Shown one piece after another: positions 12,690 to 22,560 of a stretch of DNA of 64,000 nt. The notes under the pieces are model-generated. The model was given only the letters and a program-made list of their open reading frames with translations. It made no database searches and was not told the origin of the DNA. Made by a program: the position numbers and the translations under genes. Location of the stretch: positions 70,679,043-70,743,042 of the forward strand of contig OW799234.1 of assembly GCA_941918925.1 (NCBI GenBank), read 5' to 3'. Origin of the DNA: Phyto melanocephala (Eukaryota > Arthropoda > Insecta > Diptera > Rhinophoridae). Numbering within the stretch: position 1 is the first letter of the stretch; each line of letters starts with the position of its first letter.

Positions 12690-13011
12690 ATTTATATTTG
12701 AATTACAAAAAAAAATTGTACAAAAACCTCAAAAATCTTTTGGCCTTTTACTAGAATATTTGCAAAGACTATCGATTAATACCCAATACTAAGGCACGTC
12801 GATACTTGATACCTTGAATGTTCTTACGACATTTTCACTAACAGCTGCTATAAAATTTCAGCAGGACTAGTAAAATTTCCTGTTACTTTGGGGCGGACGA
12901 CAACAAGGTACTATACATGATGTCAGAGAAATATTTAGAAGAAATGTATGCTATTCTAACACTTCCGACGAATATTTTCATAAAACAGTTTAACTAGGTT
13001 TTCTTCGTCTT

Positions 13012-13192
13012 TTCAAAGTAAGTTTGATAAGTGAAATAAGTAAAGTGGTATAAAATAATATCTGAGTGTGTTTAAGTAAATAAAGTGTTCTTGATTTTAT
13101 AACTAATTTCAACTGTTTTTGATTGCAATAAAAGAACTCAAGTGATATTTAAAGGAAATACTCCAACATTTATAAGAGGTATAAACGTAACA
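13012..13192 (+). repeat. 5' LTR, 3' portion only
   Basis: Matches 13868-14047 base by base with few changes and ends gtaaca just before the primer site. The first ~327 bases of the LTR (promoter part) have no match upstream, so this LTR is truncated or rearranged. Confidence 0.7.
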
Positions 13193-13194
13193 AC

Positions 13195-13208
13195 TGGTGT
13201 CAGAAGTG
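13195..13208 (+). other. Primer binding site, probably tRNA-Leu type
   Basis: TGGTGTCAGAAGTG begins two bases after the 5' LTR. TGG plus tRNA 3'-end complement is the standard minus-strand primer site. Assignment to tRNA-Leu is from memory of dipteran elements. Confidence 0.6.
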
Positions 13209-13235
13209 AAATTGCATTTAAAAAAAAAAGCAGAC

Positions 13236-13388
13236 ATGAAATTTGACGAGCTTAAAGTAGAACAACTCAAGAAGGAATTGAGTAAGCTGGCATTGTTGAC
13301 AACAGCTAATAAAGTAGAATTGCAGAAAAGACTTCTAGATGAATTTAAGCGGCGTAATATTGACATTGATGTTTACGAGTTTGAATAA
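13236..13388 (+). CDS. SAP-domain ORF, start of a retrotransposon gag
   Basis: The first ATG (13236) opens a 50-residue ORF: MKFDELKVEQLKKELSKLAL, then TTANKVELQKRLLDEFKRRN, then a short acidic tail ending YEFE. This is a SAP motif (two helices with the pattern L-K-x-x-L-x-L-x-x-x-G/N-K-x-x-L-x-x-R-L), a DNA/RNA-binding fold also found at the gag N-terminus of some insect Gypsy-type retrotransposons. The expected Gly before Asn-Lys is replaced by Ala. The ORF ends with TAA and no gag capsid region follows; only about 150 bases separate it from the 3' LTR. It lies where gag would start, 28 bases after the primer site. It could be a functional small peptide or a truncated relic; the undamaged frame is notable. 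Confidence 0.6.
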   Translation: MKFDELKVEQLKKELSKLALLTTANKVELQKRLLDEFKRRNIDIDVYEFE

Positions 13389-13540
13389 AAAGAATAAATG
13401 ATGTCGTGTATAGAATACAGAAGTACAATAGCCCAAGATCAAAGATGAAAGTGGTTCTCTCTCTCTCTCGAGCGGCTCGCTAAGTACGGAAGTAGTGAAT
13501 TTTTGCCTATTCGGGGCGAACAGTCTTAAACGGGCGGTAG

Positions 13541-14047
13541 TGTTACAAATTTATTTTTAAATAGCTCAATATACATTATAATTTATTTTAGTTGTAGTAG
13601 TTTAAGTTACTGTAGTTTTATTTGTATTAGCTTATTTCACTGGTTGTTCGAACATGATGTTTGTTATTATGTGTAGCATACTTTTAGGCACTTCTATTAT
13701 TCCTGCATATTACTTAACGTCTTAATTTAAATGTAACGTTTTTCGAATGTACTAGAATGTACATACGAGAACTTTGTCGAATGCTACCCAACACCACTAT
13801 GTTACTATAAATAGCCGAACAACACAGCTATCATGATCAGTATAATAATAGAGCTTGTAAAGCGCGTATCAAAATGAGTTTGATAAGTGAAATGAGTAAA
13901 GTACTATAAAATAATATCTGAGTTTGATTAAGTACATAAAGTGCTCTTAATTTTATAACTTATTTCAACTGTTGTTGATTGCAATAAAAGAACTCAAAGT
14001 TATTTAAAGGAAATAATCCAACATTTATAAGAGGTATAAACGTAACA
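13541..14047 (+). repeat. 3' LTR
   Basis: 507 bases bounded by tgttac and gtaaca, preceded by the purine-rich cgggcggtag. It contains a TATA box at 13806 and an insect initiator-like atcagt at 13836, about 30 bases downstream, and an AATAAA at 13983. Confidence 0.7.
13806..13841 (+). promoter_or_regulatory. LTR core promoter: TATA box and initiator
   Basis: TATAAATA at 13806-13813 and ATCAGT at 13836-13841 have the spacing of a typical insect TATA/Inr core promoter. The matching part is missing from the 5' LTR, so the element copy cannot drive itself from its own 5' end. Confidence 0.45.
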
Positions 14048-14663
14048 ATATTTTTAATTAATCATGCTTTGCTTTTTGCTCATTATTTTATTTATTTAAT
14101 ACATATTTATTGACTAACATTAAACAGAAATAATAAATAAAAAGATTTTTGTTTCTAAAAACTATTACTGATCGCTATTAAATTGCTTTAAAATAATTTT
14201 ACTTCTGTATTTAGATATACCAACAGTCGTATTGAGATCATTTTTCACACAAAAGGTAACTAGTACAATAAATGTCAAAGTGGAAAACTAAATATCATAT
14301 AGTGGTTAAAAAATAGTGACCATTTTCTTACTAATACCCCAACTTAAGCTTCCATTTGATGACAGGGTATATGAGTTAGTATGTGTAAATTAAAGTATGC
14401 ATTTTTGATATCCTCCCTGTAATGCTTTGTTATATGCAAATTTTGTACTAGATTTTAAAAAATTGTTGCAGTACACTGCTACCAGTTAACTAGACTCGTG
14501 ATAATATTTATTGACAGTTGCATTTACAATTTGGTAAGTATGTATGAAATGCTCCGCTACCAGCACATACATATACGACTCACACTTCATACAAAATAAC
14601 ATTTTACAAAAGCACACATCTGTACAATTTCACAGTTAGTATACATAGAAGTGAACACTTGTA
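14048..14663. other. Spacer, nothing recognised
   Basis: A/T-rich DNA between the LTR element and the next mariner; no ORF or repeat. Confidence 0.35.
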
Positions 14664-14889
14664 CAGGGAGGGGCAAAAGTCACCATATGATTTATAAATT
14701 TAATAAATTTTTCGTTTATAAATGATTTTTTCAGCTTTTTTAAATAACACCTGCAGAGTACAAGCTACACAGATTTACAATTGAACAAAAAAATTGAATT
14801 TTAGAACTTTATCATTTAAATTAGCGATCATTTATTATAGCCGACATCCTAACGTTAGAATTTTGCCCTGTAAAGCAATGATTATTGTT

Positions 14890-15110
14890 TCACAGTCCCC
14901 ACCAATTTGGTACCAGAAGAGATTTTTTATGGAATCGGCATACCTCGTTCAATTTGTACTCCTGAACATATTAAACATATACGGTAAAGTGTTGACGAAA
15001 CATCAGAAATATCTACTAACAGACATTCTGCTCAACCGGGTCGTACCTCACTGCAATGTAGTTTAAAAAAATATTTATTTATGTAAAGTGCACGTGGTAC
15101 AAAAAATACA
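14890..15110 (+). pseudogene. Mariner transposase, linker/HTH remnant
   Basis: In one frame the peptide includes RSICTPEHIKHI and, after a stop, SVDETSEISTNRHSAQPGRT followed by SLQCSLKKYL. This follows the family pattern 'RT.ENI..V..SV...P..STRR.S..LGISR.SLQRILKKDL', the second helix-turn-helix and linker of Tc1/mariner transposases. A longer chance ORF covers the same bases in another frame. The amino end before this is too decayed to read. Confidence 0.55.
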
Positions 15111-15330
15111 GCCCACAATGTCTAAATTATGCAGTTCAGTTTTAAGCCTTTACCAGAAACGACATCAACTTTATTAAAAGACTGATTATGAGTGGATCTG
15201 TAGGTTCTAGGGTTCTGAAAATCCAACAGCAAATGAAGATCAGCAAATGAAGATTAATGTGCTGTAATATAGTGCGTCTATAGAGGTATGAATTTATTAA
15301 TTTATATTTATGTATATTAATCAACATTAT

Positions 15331-16105
15331 TATACCCTTCACCTGTGGTGCGCAAGGGTATATATAGCTTTGTCATTCCGTTTGTAATTTCTACAATTTT
15401 CATTTCCGACCCCATAAAGTATATATTTTCTGAAAGCTTATGAATAGGGGAGTCGATTAAGCCCTGTCAGGCTGTCCGTCTGACCGTCTGTCCGTGTGTA
15501 TGTTGAAATCAACTTTTTGAAGCCCCCCAACATAGGTTGGACCCGGGTAAGGTACTAATATATCAGAAATATTCGGGAGTTGATCGGTATTGAAAATCAG
15601 AAACATCGGTACATAAACAACTGAGATATGAGCAAAAACCCACGACCACGTCGATTTTTTTTTCACAAAAACAACATTACAACAACAACATACATACATA
15701 CAAACGTGTATACTAGTTAGAGAAAACGTGGCATCGAATCCCAGCTGAGCCAAAAAAAAATTTTTTTTAATTGTTTTAAAAATTTTTTTTTAATTTTTTT
15801 TTTATTTTTTTTTTTATTTTTTATTTAATATATTATTTATATTTTTATTACTTTTTTTAAATTTTTTTTTAATTTGTTTTTTTTATTTTTTTTGTTTTAT
15901 ATATAATAATTATAATTATATATAATAATTTTTTTTTAAATTTTTTTTTTTAATATTTTTTTAATTTTTTTTTCGTTTTTTTAACATACATACGTGAATT
16001 TATAATTTTACAATGAGATGTTTTTATATATGTATCAACGTATTTCATATGGGATGAATGGTGACTCAAACTACTGTTATTTCATGACTACACGTTGTTT
16101 TAGAC
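15331..16105 (-). mobile_element. Mini-me-like element, type B (B2), nested in the mariner
   Basis: Starts (minus-strand 3' end) with tatacccttcacctgtggtg and the hairpin partner gcaagggtata, then 'accccataaagtatatat', a CTGTCCGTCTGACCGTCTGT run, 'gacccgggtaagg', and the tRNA-like ttagagaaaacgtggcatcg, aatcccagctgagcc, then the A/T block. The left palindromic end (attcgg...) is missing; similarity stops at about 16105. Confidence 0.75.
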
Positions 16106-16442
16106 AACAATGATTTGAATATAATTAATTTTTTTTAAACAAAGTACCCTTTGAATGGAACATAAAGATCTAATTTTGTTTCAGTTACTTTTACTTTTGC
16201 AAAAATTAGTCCACTTTATAGGAGTACAAATGGCACGTACGATGACGTGGAAATGCCCATATGGAAGTAAAAGTCTTACTGATGGCATTAGTAATTTCTT
16301 TGCAACATAAGGATCAATAAATTCCTTACTTCAACGATTAATAGACTTAATACGCCATTAGCTTTGTTTACTGTCATTATGACATATGATATTTGAAATA
16401 GTTCTTTTTTAAGTACTAAAAGAAAACTTAGTTTAAGCTTTA

Positions 16443-16740
16443 GCAGGATGGAGCCACCACGCACACTTTCCGAGACACAATGGAAATATTCAGTCAAATA
16501 ATCGGAGAGCAAATAATTTTTAGAAATTCAAATATTAAATGGTCATCACGTATGCCATATTTATCAGCTTCAGACTATATTCTTTGGGATTATTTGAAGG
16601 ACGGGGTATATGTAAACATCTTCAAAACAATCCTTGGACACAAAGGTAACATTGTTATAAAAATTTCTGAGCTATAGCCACAAATTTTGAAAGATGTCAT
16701 AGAAAATTATCTTTGACGAACTCATCATTGCGAAGCTGAA
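16443..16740 (+). pseudogene. DD41D mariner transposase, catalytic C-terminal part
   Basis: QDGATTHTFRDTMEIFSQII supplies the second catalytic Asp (codon 16447). SASDYILWDYLKDGVY supplies the third (codon 16573). Exactly 41 residues lie between them, the spacing of the DD41D (rosa-type) group, not the DD34D of Mos1. The frame is open from 16480 to 16677 and continues as family-like sequence with stops to about 16740. The usual WPPRSPDL is changed to WSSRMPYL. The first Asp block (FSDEAHF) is not readable, probably lost around the nested insertion. Non-functional. Confidence 0.7.
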
Positions 16741-16861
16741 AAAACAAGTGTAATTTAAGTGAAATTATTTTTCATATAAAGTGTAAGCTAAGAAATAAAT
16801 ATAAACGAAAAGTTTTTAAATTTGTATGTACAGCCAATGGCAACTTTTGGCCCACCTTGTA

Positions 16862-18279
16862 TTTGAAACAGAACTTAAATTGGTTTATGAAGGTGTTGAA
16901 TCAGTAAAGAAGAAAATAATAACAAAATTTTCCAAAAAATTTTATGTAAATGATTTTGTACAATTTCAAATGTATATGGGTTTATGTATGTAAAACTGAA
17001 AAGCTCATCAAATGTTTTATACAACATTGCAAATAGATAAAATGAAACTATAGCACCAACAGTAATCCTAACACTTGTTACTTGCAAACATTAAAAATAT
17101 GAGTATGAGAGTGTAGATGTATCGAGTGGTAATTTGTTATATTTCTATACATATGTCTAACTATCCATTCAAACATTTGTTATAATCATACAGTTTCAAA
17201 TATTACTTGTCGGTGAATGTCCTTTACAGTTATATGAGTGAAATAAAATTGCATAAAAAGTTTGTGTGAGGCTTCAAAACCCAGTAGAAAATTTTATTTA
17301 TTTCTATATTTAAATTTTATTCTATCCGCTACTCTGCTATAAGGCGCTAAATTTAGAAATCAGATTTACAAAACATTTACTATTTTTCTTTTCCCATTTT
17401 ATTCGAAGCAATCGCTTGCATGTGTAAATAATTGTCAAATTCTTAAATTTTTCGCCTTAATAAAATTTCTATGAGATCCTTTGTTTGCCTTGCCATAAAT
17501 GTGAAAATATAGATGCCAGTCAACTAGTGTCAATTTATATCGGATTTCACTGCAATTTGCATTTTTTGATGACTCTTTTTTTCCTGTCGTTATATTTCGT
17601 TGTGAGAACATACACGTGTGTGTCTGCAAATGGAAATAAAAAGTCCAATAACATCGAATTACAAATGAAGACACTGCAAGAAAAATGCAGTCATTATTAA
17701 GAGCAAGATGCTATAAGTCATTTAAAAAGCGATCTATAAAATCATCGACAAATATACAATAACATTCCCAAGGATACCGGATAATTGAAAATTATTCGCA
17801 AAAAAATAATGTTTGATTTTTTTTTTCTCATTATTATAAACATTTTAAAATGTTTTTTTTTTCTAATCCAGTGATAATCGTTAAGTATTCTTAAGACATT
17901 TAATAAAAAAAACATCACCGCTCTATGAGTCTATGAGCGCAGACGTGTCCTTTTGGCTACTTGTATCCGTTGCCGGCAGCGATTGATGGAAGACATAAAA
18001 GTTAAGTATATTAGACAAGTTGATCAGTAATAAGTAAAAGTACTACCAACTACCACATTTTTTCTGTACTTTTGTTGTATTTTACTAGTTAAGCCCTTTA
18101 ACTTTACTTTCACGCCGACACTTTTGCTGATTTATAAATTATAGGAAAAACATCGAGGCAGTTTTGTTTTTGTGCTTGTAAAGCGGTTAGTGTAAAGAAT
18201 TAAAATGTTTTTTTTTTAATTTTTAGTAAATTAATACATTTTCAAAAGCTTTTATTTTTAGAGTAAAAGAGACTGTATT
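16862..18279. other. Spacer, nothing recognised
   Basis: Only short unsupported ORFs (for example around 17435-17700 on both strands). No repeats of the window's families. Confidence 0.35.
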
Positions 18280-18435
18280 ATCATAATGTAACGTATTTTG
18301 TAAAATTGCTTGTAAAACTATTAGTTTTGCTAATATTGCATTAAAATTTTGTTTCAAGATTTGTGTGAAATATACTAAAATCACTGAAAAACTAAATTTC
18401 GTTAAAAATTCAAGTATCGGCCTGTAATCATCGCT
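18280..18435 (+). repeat. Dispersed repeat, copy 1
   Basis: The text 'atttgtgtgaaat', 'aaaatcactgaaaa', 'gtaatcatc' recurs in the same order at 55510-55650. Both copies continue into DNA close to other repeats, so this is an unnamed dispersed element fragment. Confidence 0.5.
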
Positions 18436-18582
18436 AGACATACATACATACATACATTCCATTTTTATTTTGAAATTGTGCAATCGGTTCAAAATTGCAA
18501 AAGATATAAGCTTTTTAACATGGAATTTTTAGTGCCTTCAACTCAGTTAACCGGAGTGTATTACTACAGACAGACGACAACG

Positions 18583-18617
18583 TTAATTTGCATTAGAATC
18601 TCATTAATGCAAATTAA
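18583..18617. repeat. Inverted repeat of octamer-like ATTTGCAT
   Basis: ttaatttgcatta and its exact complement taatgcaaattaa are separated by 9 bases. ATGCAAAT is the POU-domain octamer. The arrangement could be by chance in A/T-rich DNA. Confidence 0.5.
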
Positions 18618-19306
18618 AATTTTGCTGTGACAGACGACAGTTTTTGTATTTAGTACAAATTGTAATTGCACTAGCAATCACAAATCTGAACATGTTGCTA
18701 CAAGTTGGGATGGCAGAAGGACACTCTGAAATAAAAGAGAGGGAATTGTGGAAATTCGTAGGTTTAATAGTATCTTTTCATGGAGGTTATAGTTCAAATG
18801 TACATATGTAGGTATATGGTATTTTTTTAACAGCAATTTTTGGGAGAGTGACGTGCTTACGATGGACGATACCAGTATTAAGGAAAACTTTCACATAAAC
18901 AGAACAGGCATTCCAAAAAATATGTAAAAAAGTTCAACATATCGAATCTATTTTAATTTATATTTTTGATTTTTTAATTTTTTGATTGATTGCCGACCGT
19001 GTTGCCAAATTTAATTTTCTAAATTCAGTATCAATTCAATATGATTTAGTGCATTTACGTGGAATCTAATAAACATTGGAATGGGGATAATTCAGAAGTT
19101 AATGTGGCATGCTTACAAGCGAGCGCTTTGTAGTCGCATACCAGATAATTGTTTACTGTTAAGCACAAGAATAGACTACTCACATACACGTAGTATATCA
19201 CGTGTTCCCTGCCGATAACGTGGACTAGGACTAGTTAAAACCTCACCTAAATTACCAGATAAATAATAATTTAACAATACAATGTTCTAGGGCTGGTTTA
19301 TATATC
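18618..19306. other. Spacer, nothing recognised
   Basis: No gene or element recognised; a direct repeat of 'acagacgacag/aacgtt' flanks the preceding hairpin. Confidence 0.3.
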
Positions 19307-19353
19307 CCATCGAAGTTGTTGTTAAACTGTCAGTTTAACACAGTTCTCGATGG
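19307..19353. repeat. Imperfect hairpin
   Basis: ccatcgaagttgttgttaaa is opposed by tttaacacagttctcgatgg around the centre ctgtcag. About 17 of 22 positions pair. Function unknown. Confidence 0.5.
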
Positions 19354-19628
19354 AGCAACTACAAAGAAATATACCTGGACACAACAATTTAATTCAAAAG
19401 TATCAAAAAAAAACAGTAACATATATTTTATTTAGGCCCTTTCTACGTGTTACCAACGATATGTAGTTGTTAAAATACGAAAATTTTTTGTTTAACTTTA
19501 AACTCTTGTCCAAAAATGATATGGTCCATGTTTGCATTACATAGCATCATGTTGTTACCAGATTATTTTAGCTACAATAGACCACAGCTTTGTTAAAAAA
19601 GAGAATAGGTTATTTAATTTAATTATGA

Positions 19629-19847
19629 GTGCTTTTTCAATTTTTTTCTTTAGTAGCATCTCAAGTATATGATGAAGATTTAACAGATAGTATCGTTCCA
19701 GAAATAACCGATTGCCTAATTAAAATTATATTTATAGTTCTTAGTGTCGCTTCGTTGAAACCGGACATTCTGCCAAGAAATATTGAGCGTTCTCCATTTC
19801 AAAGGCGATCTAAAATTACAATTTTGGTTTCCAAAGTAATGGCTTAA
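19629..19847 (+). other. Unrecognised exon-like ORF
   Basis: A pyrimidine tract ending 'ttttttctttag' at about 19653 precedes an open stretch that would read ASQVYDEDLTDSIVPEITD, then CLIKIIFIVLSVASL, ending ILVSKVMA. The acceptor-like AG and the mixed amino-acid composition are more gene-like than most ORFs here. There is no ATG, no matching exon was found nearby and I do not know the family. It may be a host exon, a relic or chance. Confidence 0.2.
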
Positions 19848-19859
19848 CGTTTTAGTTTA

Positions 19860-20633
19860 GGTTTTGTAATTTTCGACATATTCTTTTAGGGGATACATAA
19901 AATATTTAACAAAATTAAGAAAAAATATAAATAACTGAATGGCTTACGTTTTATCTTAATTCGTCAAAATAAAATTTATTGTAACGTTGGAAAATCAAAT
20001 TTGCCTATAAAAAACCTCTTTAGCAAGCACGTCTGTTTGCAAGGATTGTTCAGAAAATATTAACACATTGCAGTTGCTGTCACAAATAAACTTGATTGTT
20101 TGCCCTTAAAGAGAATTCTCCTAGATTTGTGCTATTTACAATTGCTGTGACCAGCAAATTTGCTTGTATCCACAAAAAAGAAATTCCCCTAAATTTTTGA
20201 TATGAACATATTTGCTTAAAAATTAAATTTAACCAAAAAAACTTTAAGCTCAAAAGATTTTGAATCGTGCTACATGGAATAAAATCGTTTAAAAAATATT
20301 ATATTTGTTTATTTTCAAACCGTGTTAAATCAAAACCGTGTAAAAAAGCAGGGGTAAAACCAGAATTAGGTGTATTTGCCTGACTATATTTGATGTCATG
20401 GCGCTGTAAGTATAAGTCAAGACCAAATTTTGTTATAGACAATAACTATTTTGTTACAAGGGCAAGAACAATAATGTTATGGAAACATTTTCTAAGCTCG
20501 AAGTTTTTCATAAATATAAATAATTCGAAGTCTTATAAATAAGAAATCTGATGAAATAATTTTTTCGACATTTTGAAACTTTGTTAATGTTCAGTCTACA
20601 AATGCAAATGCGCTACAAAGAAAAATATAAATA
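19860..20633. other. Spacer, nothing recognised
   Basis: No gene or element recognised. Confidence 0.3.
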
Positions 20634-20635
20634 TA

Positions 20636-21179
20636 AAGGGTCCGCAAATAACTTTTTTTTTGAAAATGCTATAAAAAAAATATAGCTTCGGCTGTGTGGC
20701 ACGTAGCGCCGTCCTGTTGAAACCAAATGTTGCCAATATCCTCCTCTTCAATTTTTGTGAACAAAAACTCGTTTAACATGGCCCCATAATGATCGCCATT
20801 GACTACGGCTACTCCTTGCTCATTTGCGAAGAAATAAGGCCCAATTATGCCTCTGGATCAAAATCAGCACCAAACAGTGACTCGTTTTGGGTGTATCGGC
20901 TTTTCAATGTACGCGTGCGGGTTTTCTGTGAACCAAATGCGACAACTTTGCTTGTTTACATACCCGCCAAGATCAAAATGAGCTTCATCTGAAAAGATGT
21001 TTTTTTTTGGCAAAATCGGCCAAAGTAATGTCGCAATATTTCCCAGCGTTGTTCAAGCACAACCATATTCGTTCAGCGGAAGGATAAAACTAATTATCTG
21101 TCAAACCAGACATGAGCTAAGTGTTACCATTCACGAAATAAGCACTAGTTGAAAAAAAAACGTTAGATGGCGGACCCTT
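20636..21179 (-). mobile_element. Internally deleted mariner-like element with both ends
   Basis: Bounded by TA on both sides, with 10-base terminal repeats aagggtccgc and gcggaccctt. On the minus strand the transposase begins with EQRWEILRHYFGRF, jumps by deletion to KKNIFSDEAHFDLGGYVNKQ, continues through CRIWFTENPHAYIEKP, IGPYFFANEQGVAVVNGDHY and NIWFQQDGATCHTAEA, and is then cut again before the third Asp. First and second catalytic Asp are kept. One stop (VWC then TGA) breaks the frame. It is 544 bases long, non-autonomous, and shares the first deletion junction with the copy at 10063. Confidence 0.8.
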
Positions 21180-21405
21180 TATATAAAGGAGTTTCTATTT
21201 TAACTGAATGCATCAATTAACCAAAAAAAAAAAATTATCGAAAATTTTTTACATAAGAAAAAATTGGAAATGTGTATCTGTTAGCGTAAATGATTTGATA
21301 GCGACTGAACTTGAGTCATTTTGTGATTTGATAAGCAATGAAGTGAAAGTAAGAAAAACAGCTGGAAAAAGTTAATTCTAAGAAATTAATTTTATTATTC
21401 ATTAA

Positions 21406-21606
21406 CTACGACGTTTGTTCTCTAGCTGGCTTTAAGAGCTCTTGAAGAAGGGCTCTTATTTCATCGACAGAATCACATTCGGCGAGCACAAACAGGATCC
21501 ACTTGACTTGAATGTAACCACAAAATAAATAGTTTTTCAATAAGAGTGATATGGTTTCGTAAAAAAAGAAAATACATTTATTGTTAAAGAAACTCAATCG
21601 ATACAA
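21406..21606 (-). other. Unrecognised ORF
   Basis: The minus-strand frame ends VLAECDSVDEIRALLQELLK then PAREQTS and a TAG. This amphipathic, charge-balanced end resembles a real protein C-terminus, while the N-terminal half is low-complexity. 'ttacattcaag' just before VKWILF could be a splice acceptor. No family recognised and no partner exon seen. Confidence 0.2.
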
Positions 21607-21609
21607 TTA

Positions 21610-22081
21610 AGTTCTAAATAAAACTTCATTTAAATGGCATCCACGAATTATTCTGCAGGAACGAAATTTAATTATTGTGAATTGAACGAATTGAATATTA
21701 TCAGCGAGTCTTTTAGTCGAGATCGCCAAAACTATGAAATTTTTTTTATTATTAACGTTTTCGCTTTCGATCAGGCTGACGTTTCAACCAAAGGCCTCGC
21801 TACCTTAAACCCGTATACCACGATTTGAATAAGCTTATTGTAAGTTGTTTTACACCCGAAAACTATCAACCTTTTATTTAACACTCAAAAAACCGAATAA
21901 CTCCTCCAATCGTGATATTTTAAATACTTTGGGTTCAATATTCCCAATAAAATCGACTATTATTTCCTTAAGATAGATTTTTTTTCGAGAGAGTCTATTT
22001 TAAAAAAATTATACATTATATAATTGGATAAAATTAAAGGTTGTATAGCAGAACCAGATTTTTATAAAATTATAAATCTCC
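21610..22081. other. Spacer, nothing recognised
   Basis: Includes a 64-codon plus-strand ORF (21634-21828) without recognised features. Confidence 0.3.
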
Positions 22082-22498
22082 ATGTGAACCATTTTTTATT
22101 TTGGCTTAAGTTCATTTGTTCTTTTTATTTAATTTTATAACATAACGAAAATGTATTACGAATAAAGAAGAATATGAACATGTTGAATTATGAATTGTCA
22201 TTTGATAGGTGAAATTAAATATTCAACAAAATATGAAAATTAATACTATGATTCCCTAATTCAAATTTCATTCAATTGTAACATAAATAGGAATTTTAAG
22301 TTACATAGTAGTATACCGATAAAGAGTGCTGATGATGAAATCGTAGCTGATTTCGAAAATGCATTCCACTCGGCTAATATCGGAAATAATTTTTAGAAAG
22401 AATATTCCTAAAAATGGTTACAATTTAATTTAATTTGAATTATAAAATTAAATAAAAAGAACAAATGAACTTAAGCCAAAATAAAAAATGGTTCACAT
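22082..22498. mobile_element. Element with perfect 59-bp terminal inverted repeats
   Basis: 22082-22140 (starts atgtgaaccattttttattt) and 22440-22498 are exact reverse complements over all 59 bases. The 299-base interior has no ORF. The left flank 22068-22083 (aattataaatctccat) recurs exactly at 22545-22560. This looks like a young MITE or fold-back element. No obvious short target duplication touches the arms, so the superfamily is open. Confidence 0.7.
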
Positions 22499-22560
22499 TA
22501 AAATTTAATATATAGAAAAAAGTTCGAATAAAATATAAATATATAATTATAAATCTCCAT

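Larger units (their letters stand above)
13012..14047 (+). mobile_element. Small non-autonomous LTR retrotransposon (TRIM-like)
   Basis: Two direct repeats ending 'ggtataaacgtaaca' flank a 348-base interior. The 3' LTR is 13541-14047 (starts tgttac, ends gtaaca). The 5' LTR matches only its last 180 bases. The interior opens with a tRNA-complementary primer site and contains a 50-residue SAP-domain ORF, but no protease, reverse transcriptase or integrase. About 15 differences are seen over about 173 aligned LTR positions, so it is not very recent. It resembles a Gypsy-type element reduced to LTRs plus the start of gag. Confidence 0.7.
14664..16859 (+). mobile_element. Mariner-like element (DD41D) split by a nested repeat
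   Basis: The left end is cagggaggggcaaaagtcac after TA. The right end is the inverted ccaatggcaacttttggccc then accttg before TA. The 2196-base length includes a type B mini-me-like insertion at 15331-16105; without it the element is about 1.4 kb, the normal mariner length. Two transposase pieces on the plus strand flank the insertion in the proper order. Confidence 0.75.

Noticed and set aside
15708..15751. A real tRNA gene on the plus strand
   Set aside because: The T-arm and acceptor-like text lacks an anticodon arm and 5' acceptor half, and lies inside the repeat B2.
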